Source: Parascedosporium putredinis
Taxonomy: Eukaryota; Ascomycota; Sordariomycetes; Microascales; Microascaceae
DNA: 64,000 nucleotides
Reading direction: 5' to 3'
NCBI GenBank assembly: GCA_949357655.1
Contig: CASHTG010000019.1
Span: forward strand, 1,488,001-1,552,000
The notes under the pieces were generated by a model. It was given only the letters and a program-made list of their open reading frames with translations, was not told where the DNA came from and did no database searches. How positions within the stretch are numbered: the stretch's first letter is position 1; each line of letters starts with the position of its first letter. Position numbers and translations under genes: made by a program. Positions 1 through 11,190 of this stretch are shown here, one piece after another.

Positions 1-1186
1 TTCCAGGTCGCTCAGTTGCAGACGCATGCAAAGGCTAGTCCCTTCCCCATCTAATTCCTCAGCCAGATTATTCCAAGATCAATAATACTTCGTACCTCTT
101 GGCCATCTCTGTCCAATCTTTTGTTCCCCTGGGCCGTAGTTAGTGGCACTAGTACTTTGTAGGTCTGGACCTCCTCGGCGATTGGTATCCGAGGGGGAAG
201 CTGTTGATTCGATGCCTCTAATACCTCGCTGCCTCTACTTGTATGCGTGCGCATGACGGCTGCTCGAGTCCCGATTCGGAGCACGGTCGCAAGAGAATGG
301 GGCGTGGAATTTCTTCGAACGCGCTGTGGCATTTCCCCGCTTCCGTTGAAGCGGAGCTGATGCTGCACCAGCGGTCGAGCTCCAAGTCCCCAACCTTCCA
401 CAGCATTCTGCCCCCATCAATTCTTGTCTATATTCTGAAATGAGGATCGGACAAAGGAGACCCTAGTATCATGACGTTGGTGGACATGGGATATAGTCTA
501 TCTTTGGGAAAGTCCATGTCTTGTGATTTTGAGATCTAGAGATCTAGCTCCAGCTTAGCCTAGCCTAGCTCACACGGCGTGAAATGTTGGGCTTGTTGGA
601 CCTGATCTAGTTGAGCTTCCTGCTTGAGTCTGTCTTAGTGCTGTGACTCGCCAATTGGTGATGCTCGTCGATTTATTTGATCAATTGAGACGAAAGGAGG
701 GAGACGGAAAAAGCTTGATCGGGTTAACCTCGGGAGAGACCTGCGCCTCGCCAATCGATGAGTGAGCTTGCTGGCTCGTCCTCTTGAGCTTGACAAGCTC
801 ACCAGGTCCCAGGGTTATCTACGCCACGGCGCGCGACTTGCTCTCCCTCGTAATCAATCCGAGCAGCACTCACATAATACTCGCCTCACGAATCTCCCAG
901 AGCTTCGCCTTCCTCGGACCCCCGTCTCCGGTTCTCCTGGTTGCGCTCCTTCACGACGTCTACAGCTGCCACTAGATAGCACAGTGTCCAGGAGAAGAGG
1001 GAAAAAATGTATGCCTTGACTCGATAGAGAGCTAGCCATAGCCATGACTGCGCTACGGCGACTGCTGCATCAGCATCGCCAGAGAGCGGGCTCCGGTTCA
1101 AAATCCAGCAGCTCAGGCAAGGACCGTCACACCAAACCCAGCACCAGAAGAACCCTCGCGCGCGGGAGCTGCAGTCGCGACAATGC
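1..1186. other. Left-end intergenic region
   Basis: No gene is supported here. Short ORFs occur on both strands but none shows a recognisable domain or splice pattern. Near 531-575 there are small direct repeats (GATCTAGA-type and AGCCT units). An ATG at 1044 opens an 82-codon reading frame ending at 1289 that is basic and serine-rich. It lies upstream of the AlaRS reading frame and is one base out of register with it, so it is either an upstream ORF or the true start of the mitochondrial AlaRS form if a base is missing from this sequence. Confidence 0.5.
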
Positions 1187-1573
1187 GTGTTGCAGCAAAG
1201 GCGGCAGCTGTCGCTCTCTGCCTCAGCTTTCCGCCATTACCCGTGCGAGACCGGTAATTCGCTGGCAGCTGTTATCGCCCCGACGTTGACTCATCGGCCT
1301 ATCGGTGCGTCCGTCTCCCACGCTCTTGTACAAGATGGAGCCCCTCATCGCTGCCCCACCAAGACCGTCGCCGCCACCACCGTCGCTGCACGAAACAACC
1401 CAGCGATTGCCGCCGCGATAACTTCTTTTTCCCTCCTAGAGATCGCCGCCTCGAGAAGCAATCCTCTTTCCAACTCCCGGCGCGCTCGTCACTTGTCCTC
1501 CTCGACCCGACGCCATCTCCCGCAACGTCCCTTTCTCGTTTCCGCACGCACATTCTCGACCACTCTGCCCACC
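1187..1573 (+). other. AUG-less N-terminal extension of AlaRS (putative mitochondrial presequence)
   Basis: The AlaRS reading frame stays open for 129 codons upstream of the cytosolic ATG at 1574 but contains no ATG. The last 40 or so residues look like a matrix-targeting peptide: rich in Arg and Ser, with no acidic residue, ending RTFSTTLPT just before MADKW. In yeast ALA1 the mitochondrial form is known to start at non-AUG codons upstream of the cytosolic AUG, so a near-cognate start (CTG, TTG, ACG or ATA codons are present) is plausible. Out-of-frame ATGs at 1183 and 1335 open short upstream ORFs. The alternative is a missing base that would join the ATG at 1044 to this frame. Confidence 0.55.
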
Positions 1574-4500
1574 ATGGCTGATAAGTGGACTGGCGAAACC
1601 GTCCGCAAGACTTTCCACGATTTCTTCGCGGAGCGGGGCCATTCTATCGGTACGTCTGAGAACCATTCCCCTTTTTTTACCTTTTACACTGTTTCTTTTA
1701 TTTCTCTGGGTTCATGCTATGGAAGGCTCGTTTCACTACTTCCTGTGGCCTATCTTCAATTCTTTTCGGACCGTTGGTCTGCATGCTTGGTCGCAGGGCC
1801 GACATGAGCCCTCCGTGCCTCTGATATCACGAATAAGCCTGTGAACTTTCGGGGCGGTTTTTTTTTTTCGGCGCTCGACTTACACCTCGCCGCCACCATG
1901 AATTCTCTCAAAAACCATGTTTTTCTCAAGTGCCCCTGCTAATAGCTCTTGCCTCTCTACTAGTTCCTTCTTCCTCCGTTGTCCCGCACAATGATCCTAC
2001 CCTCCTCTTCACCAATGCTGGCATGAACCAGTTCAAGCCCATCTTCCTGGGCACAATCAACAAGACCGATGATATGGCGAGCTTGAAGCGCGCCGCTGAT
2101 ACCCAAAAGGTATGCTATCAGCACGATAAAACTCTTCCAACAGCTTGGCCTTCTCACCCTGCCATGATCGCATTGTCCAGTTTCGCTAACTTATTCAACT
2201 TGTCTCTTGATAATAGTGTATCCGCGCCGGAGGAAAGCACAACGTATGTCAATAATCGAACACCATGACCGCCTATATCTCTATAGGATTGGGACTAACC
2301 TTGCATAGGATCTTGACGATGTCGGCAAGGACAGCTATCATCATGTGCGTGTGATCCACCTTTCAATCCTTAATACTCTCCGGTTCTAATGCGAATGAAA
2401 AAATACAGACCTTCTTCGAGATGTTGGGCAACTGGTCTTTTGGCGACTACTTCAAAAGGAAGCCATTGAGATGGCTTGGGAGCTTCTAACCAAGGTTTAC
2501 GGCCTTGATCCTAGCCGCCTCTACGTCACTTACTTCGAGGGCAGCGAGGCCCTAGGCCTTGAGCCCGACGAGGAGGCGAAACAGCTTTGGCGGTCTGTTG
2601 GTGTTCCAGACGATCACATTCTTCCCGGAGACGTCAAGGATAACTTCTGGGAGATGGGTGACCAGGGTCCCTGCGGCCCCTGCAGCGAGATCCACTACGA
2701 CAAGGTCGGCGGCGGCCGGAACGCCGCCCACCTCGTCAACCAGGACGACCCTCTCGTTGTCGAGGTTTGGAACATCGTCTTCATGCAGTTCGATCGCCAG
2801 GCCGATAAGAGCCTCAAGTCTCTCCCCGCCAAGCACATCGATACCGGCATGGGTTTCGAGCGCCTCGTTTCCGCTCTTCAGGACAAGATCTCCAACTACG
2901 CTACCGATGTTTTTACCCCTCTCTTCGACCAAATACAACAAGTCACTGGCGCCAGGCCCTATACCGACAAATACGGCAAGGATGACGCCGATGGTGTCGA
3001 CACCGCCTACCGCGTCGTTGCCGACCACATCCGCCTTCTCACTTTTTCCATCGCCGATGGTGCGGTACCTAACAATGATGGCCGTGGCTATGTAGTCCGC
3101 CGAGTCCTCCGCCGAGGTGCCCGATATGCCAGGAAATACTTCAACACTGAGATTGGGGCCTTCTTTTCCAAGATCCTCCCCGCTCTTGTCAAGCAGATGG
3201 GAGAGCAGTTCCCTGAGATTGTCAAGAAGCAGCAAGACATTGCGGAGATCCTCGATGAGGAGGAGGTTGCCTTTGCCCGAGCTCTTGATCGCGGCGAAGT
3301 TCAATTCGAAAAGTATGCCAAGGAGGCCCTCGTAAGGGACGACAAGAAGCTTGACGGCGCTCTCGTTTGGCTTTTGTATGAGACCTTTGGCTTCCCCGTC
3401 GATCTCACACAGTTGATGGCCGAGGAAAAGGGCCTCAAGATTGACAACGCTGAGGTGGAGGTTGCCCGAGAAAAGGCCAGGGAAGCTAGCAAGTCGGTCA
3501 AGGATGCCGTTCAGACTTTCAGCAAGCTGAATGTCCACCAGATTGCCGAGCTCGAGAAGGATTTGGGAGTTGAGAGGACCCTGGACGATGCCAAGTTCAA
3601 GAAGGATGAGATCACCGGCAAGGTTCAAATCATCTTTGACGGCCAGGGCTTTATCAAATCCACCAAGGATCTTCCTAACAATACCCCCATCGGCATTCTC
3701 TTGGACCAAACCAACTTTTACGCCGAGTCTGGTGGTCAGGTTGCGGACACGGGTCGCCTCGTCATTGACGGCTCTGCCGAGTTCAAGGTTCTCGATGTCC
3801 AGGCCTACGGCGGATACATTGTGCACAACGGTTATCTTGAGTACGGCCAGCTCTCCGCTGGAGATGATGTCATCTGTGACTATGACGAGCTCCGCAGGTC
3901 TCCTATCCGTAACAACCACACTGGTACTCATGTTCTCAACCACTCTCTGAGGGATGTTCTTGGAGCGGATGTCCACCAGAAGGGCTCCCTTGTCGATGCA
4001 GACAAACTCCGCTTTGACTTCTCCCACAAGACTGGTGTCACCCTTCCTGAGCTCAAGAAGATTGAGGAGCTGTCCAACGAGACCATCAAAGAGGACCTCA
4101 AGATCTACGCCAAGGACCTTGACCTCGATGTCGCTCGTTCGATCGAGGGCTGCCGTGCCGTCTTTGGCGAGACATACCCTAACCCTGTCCGCCTTGTCTC
4201 CGTCGGCGCTGATATTGATGAGATGGTGGCTGACCCCAAGAACCCCAAGTGGCGCAAGTACAGCGTTGAGCTTTGCGGCGGCACCCACGTCGAGAAGACG
4301 GGCGCGATCAAGAACTTTATCATCGTTGAGGAGTCGGGCATTGCCAAGGGCATCCGCCGAATCATTGTGTACACGGGCGACGCCGCACGCGAGTGCCAGC
4401 GCCTTGCGGACGACTTCTCTCAGCGCTTGGACTCCCTCGAGAAGATGACCAACGGCCCCGAGAAGGAGCATGCTGTCAAGACCACGGGCGTCGACCTCTC

Positions 4501-5103
4501 TCAGCTCACCATCTCCACCCTCACCAAGGATGATCTCAAGAAGCGGTTCGACAAGATTTCGCAGGCTGTGCTCGCCGAGCAGAAGAAGCGCCAAAAGGCC
4601 GAGTCCAAGACCGCCATGGACGCCGTCCAGGACCACTTCAAGAAGGACGAGGAGGCTAAGTGGTTCGTTGGCCGTCTTCCCATCTCGGCTAACGCCAAGG
4701 CCATTGCCGATGTGGTCAACTTTTACAAAACCAAGGACAAGGAGAGGTCCGTCTATCTCTTTGGCGGTAGCAATGAAGAGGGCGCCGTCTGTCACGCCGT
4801 CTATGTTGGCACTGTAAGTCTTTTATCCCCCATCCTATCCCGTACACATTGCTCTATATCTCTCCGTAGAATGGATTAGGATGATGCTTCGCTTTCTCAT
4901 CGACATACTGACTCGAGTGATTCTAGCATCTCGCTTCCAAGGGCGTCACCGCCGAGGGTTGGGCGACTAGCGTCACGGAGGTTATTGGTGGACGTGCCGG
5001 CGGCAAAGAGCCGACCCGGCAAGGACAGGGCACGAAGCCCGAGGCGATCGAAGACGCCGTCTCCACTGCTGCCCAGTGGCTCGAGGAGAAGCTCAAGCTG
5101 TAA
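1574..5103 (+). CDS. ALA1: Alanyl-tRNA synthetase (cytosolic start; one frame break)
   Basis: Charges tRNA-Ala. Six exons: 1574-1649, 1964-2109, 2217-2243, 2309-2344, 2409-4813 and 4927-5103, all with GT-AG introns. The first intron has a branch-like TGCTAAT. About 955 residues, the usual eukaryotic length. The class II catalytic core occupies roughly residues 1-260 (VPHNDPTLLFTNAGMNQFK, then TFFEMLGNWSFGDYF). The editing domain carries HTGTH near 599 and CGGTH near 718, giving the His/Cys zinc-binding set. The last exon carries the C-terminal GGRAGGKEP segment. Exon 5 needs one extra A in the AAAA at 2454-2457 to continue from GDYFK into EAIEMAWELL, which is the family sequence. As printed the protein would stop early, which is implausible for an essential gene. 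ATG 1574 is the cytosolic start, and a mitochondrial form probably starts further upstream. Exons 3 and 4 are only 27 and 36 nt. Confidence 0.96.
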
Positions 5104-5742
5104 AATCCTTTTTAATATCTTGTCATGTTTTCTCCCATAGTTTACAGATCCCGGCGAGAGCTGGAAGGGCCGGCTGCGCTCGTCGCGGGTCAAATTTAGA
5201 GTATTAGGAATGAGGCTTCGGAGGGAAAATAAAAAGAACCAAACGGTTGTAATCTCTGCATCTCCATTCTTTTTTATGTGCTTGGACGAAAGACGGCTAT
5301 GGTAACGTCGGCTACCAAGAGCCTTTCGGAACAAGGGAGGCAGGAGAGCCATCAACTAGCTTCCAAGGAGGTGCGCACAATGTGAATCATCAAGAATATA
5401 GTAAAGAATTGGGTATATTCTATGTCACTAATAGAGTAGAAATTATGTGCAGTTCCACCCAACGGGCATTTGGCCTCTTTTTTTCCATCCCTGCGACCCG
5501 TTCATCTATTCCCTTTGTTGTTTTAGTAGTACAGACATGGAGGCAAAGCAGACAAAAAGCAACTAATCACACAAAAGGGGACGGTTCCTGCAACCCGCTC
5601 TCGGTTCGACTTGGTCGGCCTCGCGCGGTGTCGTATTCTCGAGTGAGGGCTCGGCTCGGCCCCTCGCCTCTTCTCTTTTCTATTGATCTCCTTCTGTCTT
5701 TGTTCTACAGCGTGAACATGACGCTGGCATTTTGGTAATACG
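5104..5742. other. Convergent 3' intergenic region
   Basis: Sequence between the convergent stop codons of AlaRS (+) and the NDUFAF7-like gene (-). It should hold both 3' UTRs. ORFs here are short and unsupported. I see no RNA gene or clear terminator hairpin. Confidence 0.5.
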
Positions 5743-7471
5743 TCAGGAGGGGTTTTCCCCGGTGCGGGTCTCGGTGTCCTCGACAAAGGCCCAGCGGCGC
5801 ATGTACTCCTCGTGAGAGAGAACACGTGTAAGCTTGCCGGTGATGGCACGGTACATGGATTCCATCATTTGGAAGTCGGTGGGGAACAAGATGTCAAAGT
5901 ATCCCTGGTGAACCTAGTGTTTGGGGGTTTCCCGCGTTAGTTGACGGCTTTAATCTCTCGACAACCAAGGACGATGTGGGACATTCGATGGGAGGGTGGG
6001 TGAGGCAGAACGAGAAGTATTAGGGAAGAATCTTACCAAAGGTGTCCCGACGGGAATCATCCTCCGCTCGAATCGAGTTTGTACGACGGGAGCGTTGAGG
6101 CCCTTGATGGCCTGGGGAAGGGAGTGGAAGTCGGAGGAGAGGAGCCTGTGGGCGGGGAAGTATCTCTCTAGTACGTCAAAGAACTGCAAGAGCCTCGTGG
6201 GGATGAACTCTGGGTCGGAGAGGTTGCCCGCCATGGGGAGACGCTTCTGGAGCCTCCGGAGAGCGGGATGAGAGGGGTAGGGGCGGGGGTACCGGCCGCC
6301 GGTGGCAGCATCGCGCACGCGGAAGAAGCGGGCGGCGACGGGGTCGAGCTCTGGGGTGTAGAACTCGTAAAACTCGCCCTCCGAGTCGATGAGGACGACG
6401 GCCTGCAACGGGGTCTCTGTCTCGAGGTCGTAGCGGATGGCGTCGTGGGGGAAGTTGTCCCAGACCTCCATGGCGAGGAAGAAGCAGGGGGACGGCACGC
6501 TCTCGTTCCAGTCAAAGATGGACTTGTTGATGATTTCCACCTTGTCGCCGTGGTCGCCGGCGAGGTTCTTCTTCTGCAGCTGGGCGAGGTTGGACGAGAT
6601 TTCGATGACGCGGTACTTTGTGCGGGCGTAGACTTGGGGGTCCATGTCGCGGATGTAGTCGAGGATGTTGAGCATGAGGGTGCCGCGGCCGGCGCCCATC
6701 TCGTAGATGATGAGGTCGTGGTAGGGGTACGAAGTGAGGTGGTAGTTGGCGACTAGGTAGCGAGCAATGGACTCGCCGTAGTAAGGGCGGAACAGCTCGG
6801 TCGGGGTGTGCCAGAGCTGGCGGGTCGGGTTGGGGCCCTCGGCCTCGTCGAGCTGGTCCTCGAACTCGGTGTAGCGCCGCGAGAGGTCGGAGAAGAACTC
6901 GATGTTGTCGCGCATGGCGGAGAAGTTGAAAGGCTCGCCGGGGCTGAAGATGACGGCTTCCTTGGAAAAGTAGCCGTAGTGCGGGTTATACAAGCTGTCT
7001 ATCGTCGGTTACCAAAAAAGAGGGTAACAGGTCAGCAAACGCGATTCGCGCGCGGGGAAGTCACCGGGGAGGGGCGGAGGATTGCCATTCCCTAGAGCTC
7101 GACTTACCCTCTACAAAATCTCGGAGCAGCATCTTGACCCGCCTCGGCCTCTGCTTGTGCGACCGCAAGTCGTTGGCCGTCACCATCGGAAACGTTTCAA
7201 ACTCGGACATGCGATCCGCGGGGAGCAAGTCGCTCCTTTGCTGCCACCGCCCGTCGTTCCCCTGGCTGCCTTTACCGCCCGCCGCAATCGACGCCGGCGT
7301 CCTCCGCGAGGACATGTGCCGGCGGCAAGGGCTGAGATGTTGCCGCTGGTTCGTCGCGGTGCACCACGCCGACCCGCCTGCGCCGGCTACAGGTCGGTTC
7401 GCCCTCGTGAGCGATCGCCTTGTGACCTGACACGCCGGTTGGCGAAATAATTGGCGGATGAGGCCGGCCAT
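5743..7471 (-). CDS. NDUFAF7/MidA-family mitochondrial SAM-dependent methyltransferase
   Basis: Probable arginine methyltransferase needed for assembly of respiratory complex I, acting in the mitochondrial matrix (role known from NDUFAF7/MidA homologues). Three exons on the minus strand: 7471-7108, 6998-6037 and 5913-5743, joined by GT-AG introns, about 498 residues. The start MAGLIRQLFRQ at 7471 gives an Arg-rich, Ser-rich presequence. An in-frame ATG at 7486 would add five residues including an Asp, so I prefer 7471. The joined exon 1-2 segment reads RDFVEDSLYNPHYGYFS, the family signature. The SAM-binding loop EMGAGRGTL lies near residues 221-229. The last exon reads VHQGYFDILFPTDFQMME and carries the expected C-terminus. 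No frame break is needed, unlike its neighbours. It is divergent from the cysteine synthase. Confidence 0.92.
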
Positions 7472-7997
7472 GATTGGAGAGTCCATTCCTCCTGGTTCAT
7501 GGGGTCATAATACGGGAAGGGGAAGGGGTGGCAAGGGGAGAAAGCTCGTGGAATATCTAGGCGATGTTGACTTTTTCCTTTGCTTCATTGGGAGTTTGAG
7601 AGCAATGCCCGTTTGGTGTAGCTTCAGCCACATGGAAACCGCAGGTCCGCTCAATGTGCTTAGTAAGCTACTCCCAAGCACTTTGCTCCACGGACGTTGA
7701 CTTGGGCTCCACTTGTCAATTGGAGTGCGTTCCTAGAAGAAACAATTTTTTGGGCGAAATGTCCAATGTGAAAGACGTCATACGTCAATTGAATGAGAGC
7801 TGTCCCTGACTAATAAGCTCTATGCTCCCTCTCTCTCTCACTCACACACACTTCTCCGTGAAGGCGAAGCTTCCCTTTACAACCTTTCTTGAAACCTTTG
7901 ATACCCTTGGCCCTGTTTTGTTATAATCCTTGTTTCTTTCTTTGTATAATAGACTTGCCATGGTGAGAAAACCGGGTCCGGGCGATAAAGCGTGAAC
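7472..7997. promoter_or_regulatory. Bidirectional promoter between two mitochondrial-protein genes
   Basis: The start codons of the NDUFAF7-like gene (-) and the cysteine synthase (+) are 526 bp apart. ATTGG at 7719-7723 (CCAAT on the minus strand) and CCAAT at 7763-7767 (plus strand) face the two genes, one each. A CT/CA-rich stretch at about 7829-7855 is typical of fungal transcription start regions. CCAAT boxes bind the HAP complex, which in fungi controls many respiratory genes. That link is inference. Confidence 0.5.
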
Positions 7998-9354
7998 ATG
8001 TCCCTCCGAGACCATCCCAAGGCCTACGGCAGCGCCGTCACCGTCGCCTTCGTCGCCGGTATCCTCGTGACCCTCGGCTTCAAGGACCTATACCCAGACC
8101 TCGAAGCACGGTACCAGCAGCGCCGCCGCCGCGAGCGCCGCAACACGACGAGCTCCCTCCGCCAAGAGTCCGACCCCGCCGCGACAGCATCTTTTTCTTC
8201 GGCGGCGGCGGCGGCGGGCCGGTCACGCTACAAGACCACGAGGCCGTCGAGGTCGACATATCCGCCGTCGTCGACGGCCTCGAAGGCTGCATCGGAAACA
8301 CGCCCCTCGTGCGCATCAAGAGCCTATGCGACGCCACGGGCCGCGAGATATTTGCAAAAGCCGAGTTCCTCAACGGCGCCGGCGGCAGCCAAGGACCGCG
8401 TCGCGCTCAACATGATCCAGGTCGCCGAGCAAAGGGCCTCTTGGTCCCCGGGCGCGGCGACACCATTTACGAGGGCACGGTAGGGAGCACGGGCATCTCG
8501 CTGGCCACCCTCGCGCGGGCCAAGGGCTACCGGGCCCACATCTGCATGCCCGACGACATGAGCCGCGAGAAGTCGGACCTGCTCGTGCACCTCGGCGCCG
8601 AGGTCGAGCGCGTCCCCGTTACCCCCATCACCTCCCCGGCCACTTTGTCAACCTCGCCAAGACCCGCGCCCGGGAGCACGCCGCCGTCCACGCCGACGGG
8701 AGCGTGGGCTTCTTCGCCGACCAGTTCGAGTCCGAGGCCAACTACACCGCCCACGTCAAGACCACCGGGCCCGAGATCTTTTCCCAGACCGGCGGCGACA
8801 TCGACGCCTTTGTCGCCGGGGCTGGCACGGGCGGCACCATCTCCGGCGTGGCCAAGTATCTCAAGGAGGAGATGAAGCTCCCCGGTGTCAAGATCATCCT
8901 CGCCGATCCCCAGGGCAGCGGCCTCTACAACAAGATACGCCACGGCGTCATGTACTCCTCCACGGAGCGGGAGCACCCGAAGGCGCCAGCAGGTGGATAC
9001 CATGGTTGAGGGCATTGGCATCAACCGCATCACTCACAACTTCGAGGCCGGCCGCGAGCTCATCGACGACGCCGTCCGGGTCACCGACGACCAGGCGTCG
9101 CGCATGGCCCGCTGGCTCGTTGAAAAGGATGGCATCTTTGTCGGCAGCAGCAGCGCCGTCAACTGCGTTGCCGCCGCCGTCGCCGCCATGACCCTCCCTC
9201 GGGAAGCAGGGTGGTTACATTACTTTGCGATTCCGGCACGAGACATCTTAGCAAATTCTGGAAGCATATTGCGGAAATGGGGTTGGAAAAGGGCGATGAT
9301 AAAGGAGAGGATTTGTTTTCTGCCTTGGGGATATCTGTACCATCAGAAGCGTGA
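7998..9354 (+). CDS. Cysteine synthase, mitochondrial outer-membrane type (multiple frame breaks)
   Basis: PLP-dependent enzyme of the cysteine synthase/cystathionine beta-synthase fold, closest in plan to yeast Mcy1 (YGR012W). From ATG 7998 the protein starts MSLRDHPKAYGS followed by one hydrophobic segment (about residues 12-32), the expected membrane anchor, then an Arg-rich stretch. Family motifs follow: EGCIGNTPLVRI; KDRVALNM with the PLP-binding Lys near residue 133; EGTVGSTGISL; AGAGTGGTISGVAKYL for the PLP phosphate; and VDTMVEGIGINR. The C-terminus VTLLCDSGTRHLSKFW runs to TGA at 9352-9354. These motifs are spread over all three frames. Continuity needs about eight added bases: near 8181 (1), 8390 (2), 8431-8433 (1), 8634-8637 (1), 8970-8978 (2) and 9201-9203 (1). 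No intron is evident. Protein similarity is high right up to each break, so errors or very recent damage are more likely than an old pseudogene. Confidence 0.88.
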
Positions 9355-10022
9355 TAAAAGCGTGAAAAGGAAAAGAGAAAAGAGAGAAAAATTTCGAAAA
9401 AGAAAGAAAGGCTCTGTGTTGTCGTCGCCGTAGGAAGCGGTGAGCAACAACGAACGACGACTGCCGCACCAGGCCCCCGCTCCCTTTGAGCCGTTGGGCT
9501 TTGTATCTACGTAATAGAGAAACTAATTGTATTTGGCCCGGGCTTAGCCAAAGCGATCCCATGGGCGAGCAGGCGCCATCGCCATCGCCATCACTCATCG
9601 TTCCATTGCTATTCCTGGAAGCCAAGGGTGTCTCCGAGTCTGAACACTACTATTCCCCGAGCCGCTTGGGTCCGGGGTACCATACCCCTGCCGGAACTCC
9701 TCGCAGTAAAATTCATCGGAGGATGTGAAAAATAAAAAAGATAAATGACAATAAAATGAATAGAAAGAAGAGGAAAAAGAAGAAAATGATATCTATCCAG
9801 TAACGCTGACATGCTGCAAGCGTAAATCCAGGGCGTATCCCCACCCTCACTCGCCAAAGCTTCAAAATGCGTCCACCTCACTACGATCAATCAAGATGAA
9901 AGCGGTCGAGGATAGCGAGAAGAACCAAAACAGCGAGAGGAACAAGCGAGGGGGCTGTGGAGGAAGCATCTGGAAAGGCTCGGGGCGCAGCTTGCCTAGC
10001 GGCCATATGGACGTTGCACTGT
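9355..10022. other. Convergent 3' intergenic region
   Basis: Between the cysteine synthase stop and the TFIIS stop. It is A-rich on the plus strand around 9355-9420 and 9725-9790 (possible 3' UTR sequence of one or both genes). No gene or structured RNA seen. Confidence 0.5.
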
Positions 10023-11190
10023 TTAGGAAAACTAGACGGGCAGTTAGCACCTCGGTTTTGGTAAAGGCTGGCGCGGATGAAAAAAAAAAGGGAGAAGGGC
10101 AAAGGGGAACAGGGAGGACAATGAATCGTAGCTCACCTTCCACCTGTTACCGCAAATAGTACATTCGCAAAGGTCGTCATCGGCTCATCAGCGCTTCGCG
10201 TCTGCGCCTGGCTGTACGACACCTTTTTCTCGCCGCATCGCGCGCACTTGAACTCGGAGCTCACACTCTTCTCTGCCATGGGCACTTGTGCCTTCTTCAT
10301 GTTCTCCTTCTCGTACAGCTCGTTCGTCTTGCGCTGCTCGGCAGACAGTAGCTCGGCATCGCTCAGCTTCACAAACCTGTCGGGAGGAATGTCGCCCGCC
10401 ATGACGCGCTGACCGAGCTCCGCGTTGGTCTTATTCTTCAGGTTCTGGAAGAGAGAGCGGATCTTCTTGGGGTACTCCTTGTGCTTCTCATCGCCTCCAA
10501 ACATGCGGAACGCGGCGTCTTCGACCGCGACAGCCTTGGCGAGCACAACATCCTGGTGATCGGTCGACCTATAGGCCAGGCCGTTGTACATAAGCTTAAT
10601 GCAGTTGTTGCGCGTGTCCGACTTGGTCCGGTTCGTGTCCACCTTGTCCGTCTCAGCGCGTCGCTTTTCGGGGTCGCCCTGGTACGTCTTGGATGCGCCG
10701 CTCGAGGAGGCCGCCGCTGGAGCTGGGGCGGGGGCGGAGGAGGAGGAAGCGCCGGCAGAGACTGGCGAGCCGCTGGACGCGGGGGTGCCAGACTTGGCCA
10801 GCTTGGCTTTGGAGGCCTTCTCCTGCTCAACGAGCTTCCGCCATTTGGAGACGAGCTGGGTCGCAGCGGTGGCAATCTCCTTGTTCTGATGAGACCGTAG
10901 CTTGCCGACGAGGACACCGGCCCTAGTAGCCTATACGCGCGACAAGCGGTTAGTTAGGCCGACATGGAGACGAGCAGCCGCGATCGGCATGACCCAATCA
11001 TTGTGGGCCCCCGTGCCTGCGGGGATGTCAGACCCTGACATGTGTCACATACCCTTAGCATTTCTTCAGTTGGGTTCGCATCGTCCTTTAGCGTCTTGAG
11101 CAGAGACAGGGCATTTGAAGCTGGTTCATTCGCCGAGATGGATTTGTTCAACGCCTTCACCCTCGCCTCGAGCTCTCGTTGGTCCATCAT
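10023..11190 (-). CDS. Transcription elongation factor TFIIS (S-II)
   Basis: Rescues arrested RNA polymerase II by stimulating transcript cleavage; nuclear. Three coding exons on the minus strand: 11190-11053, 10930-10137 and a last one of nine bases, 10031-10023, encoding Phe-Ser-stop. About 313 residues, close to yeast Dst1. The N-terminal helical domain starts MMDQRELEARVKALNK and continues across intron 1 as EEMLR/ATRAGVLVGKLRSH. A Ser/Ala/Pro-rich linker follows. The central polymerase-binding domain contains RNNCIKLMYNGLA and KNKTNAELGQRVMAGDI. The C-terminal zinc ribbon has CARCGEKKVSYSQAQTRSADEP, which includes the catalytic Asp-Glu pair. As printed the second Cys pair is lost. Adding one base in the three-base run at 10169-10171 restores CECTICGNRWK, which then splices (donor GTGAGC, branch GCTAAC, acceptor TCTAG) to the FS ending, matching the family's RWKFS tail. 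MDQ at 11187 is an alternative start. Confidence 0.95.

Noticed and set aside
2552..4795. 747-codon open frame on the minus strand opposite AlaRS
   Set aside because: It mirrors the biased codon use of the highly expressed AlaRS gene; the translation is low-complexity Leu/Val/Asp/Gly without domain motifs, and AlaRS explains the region fully.
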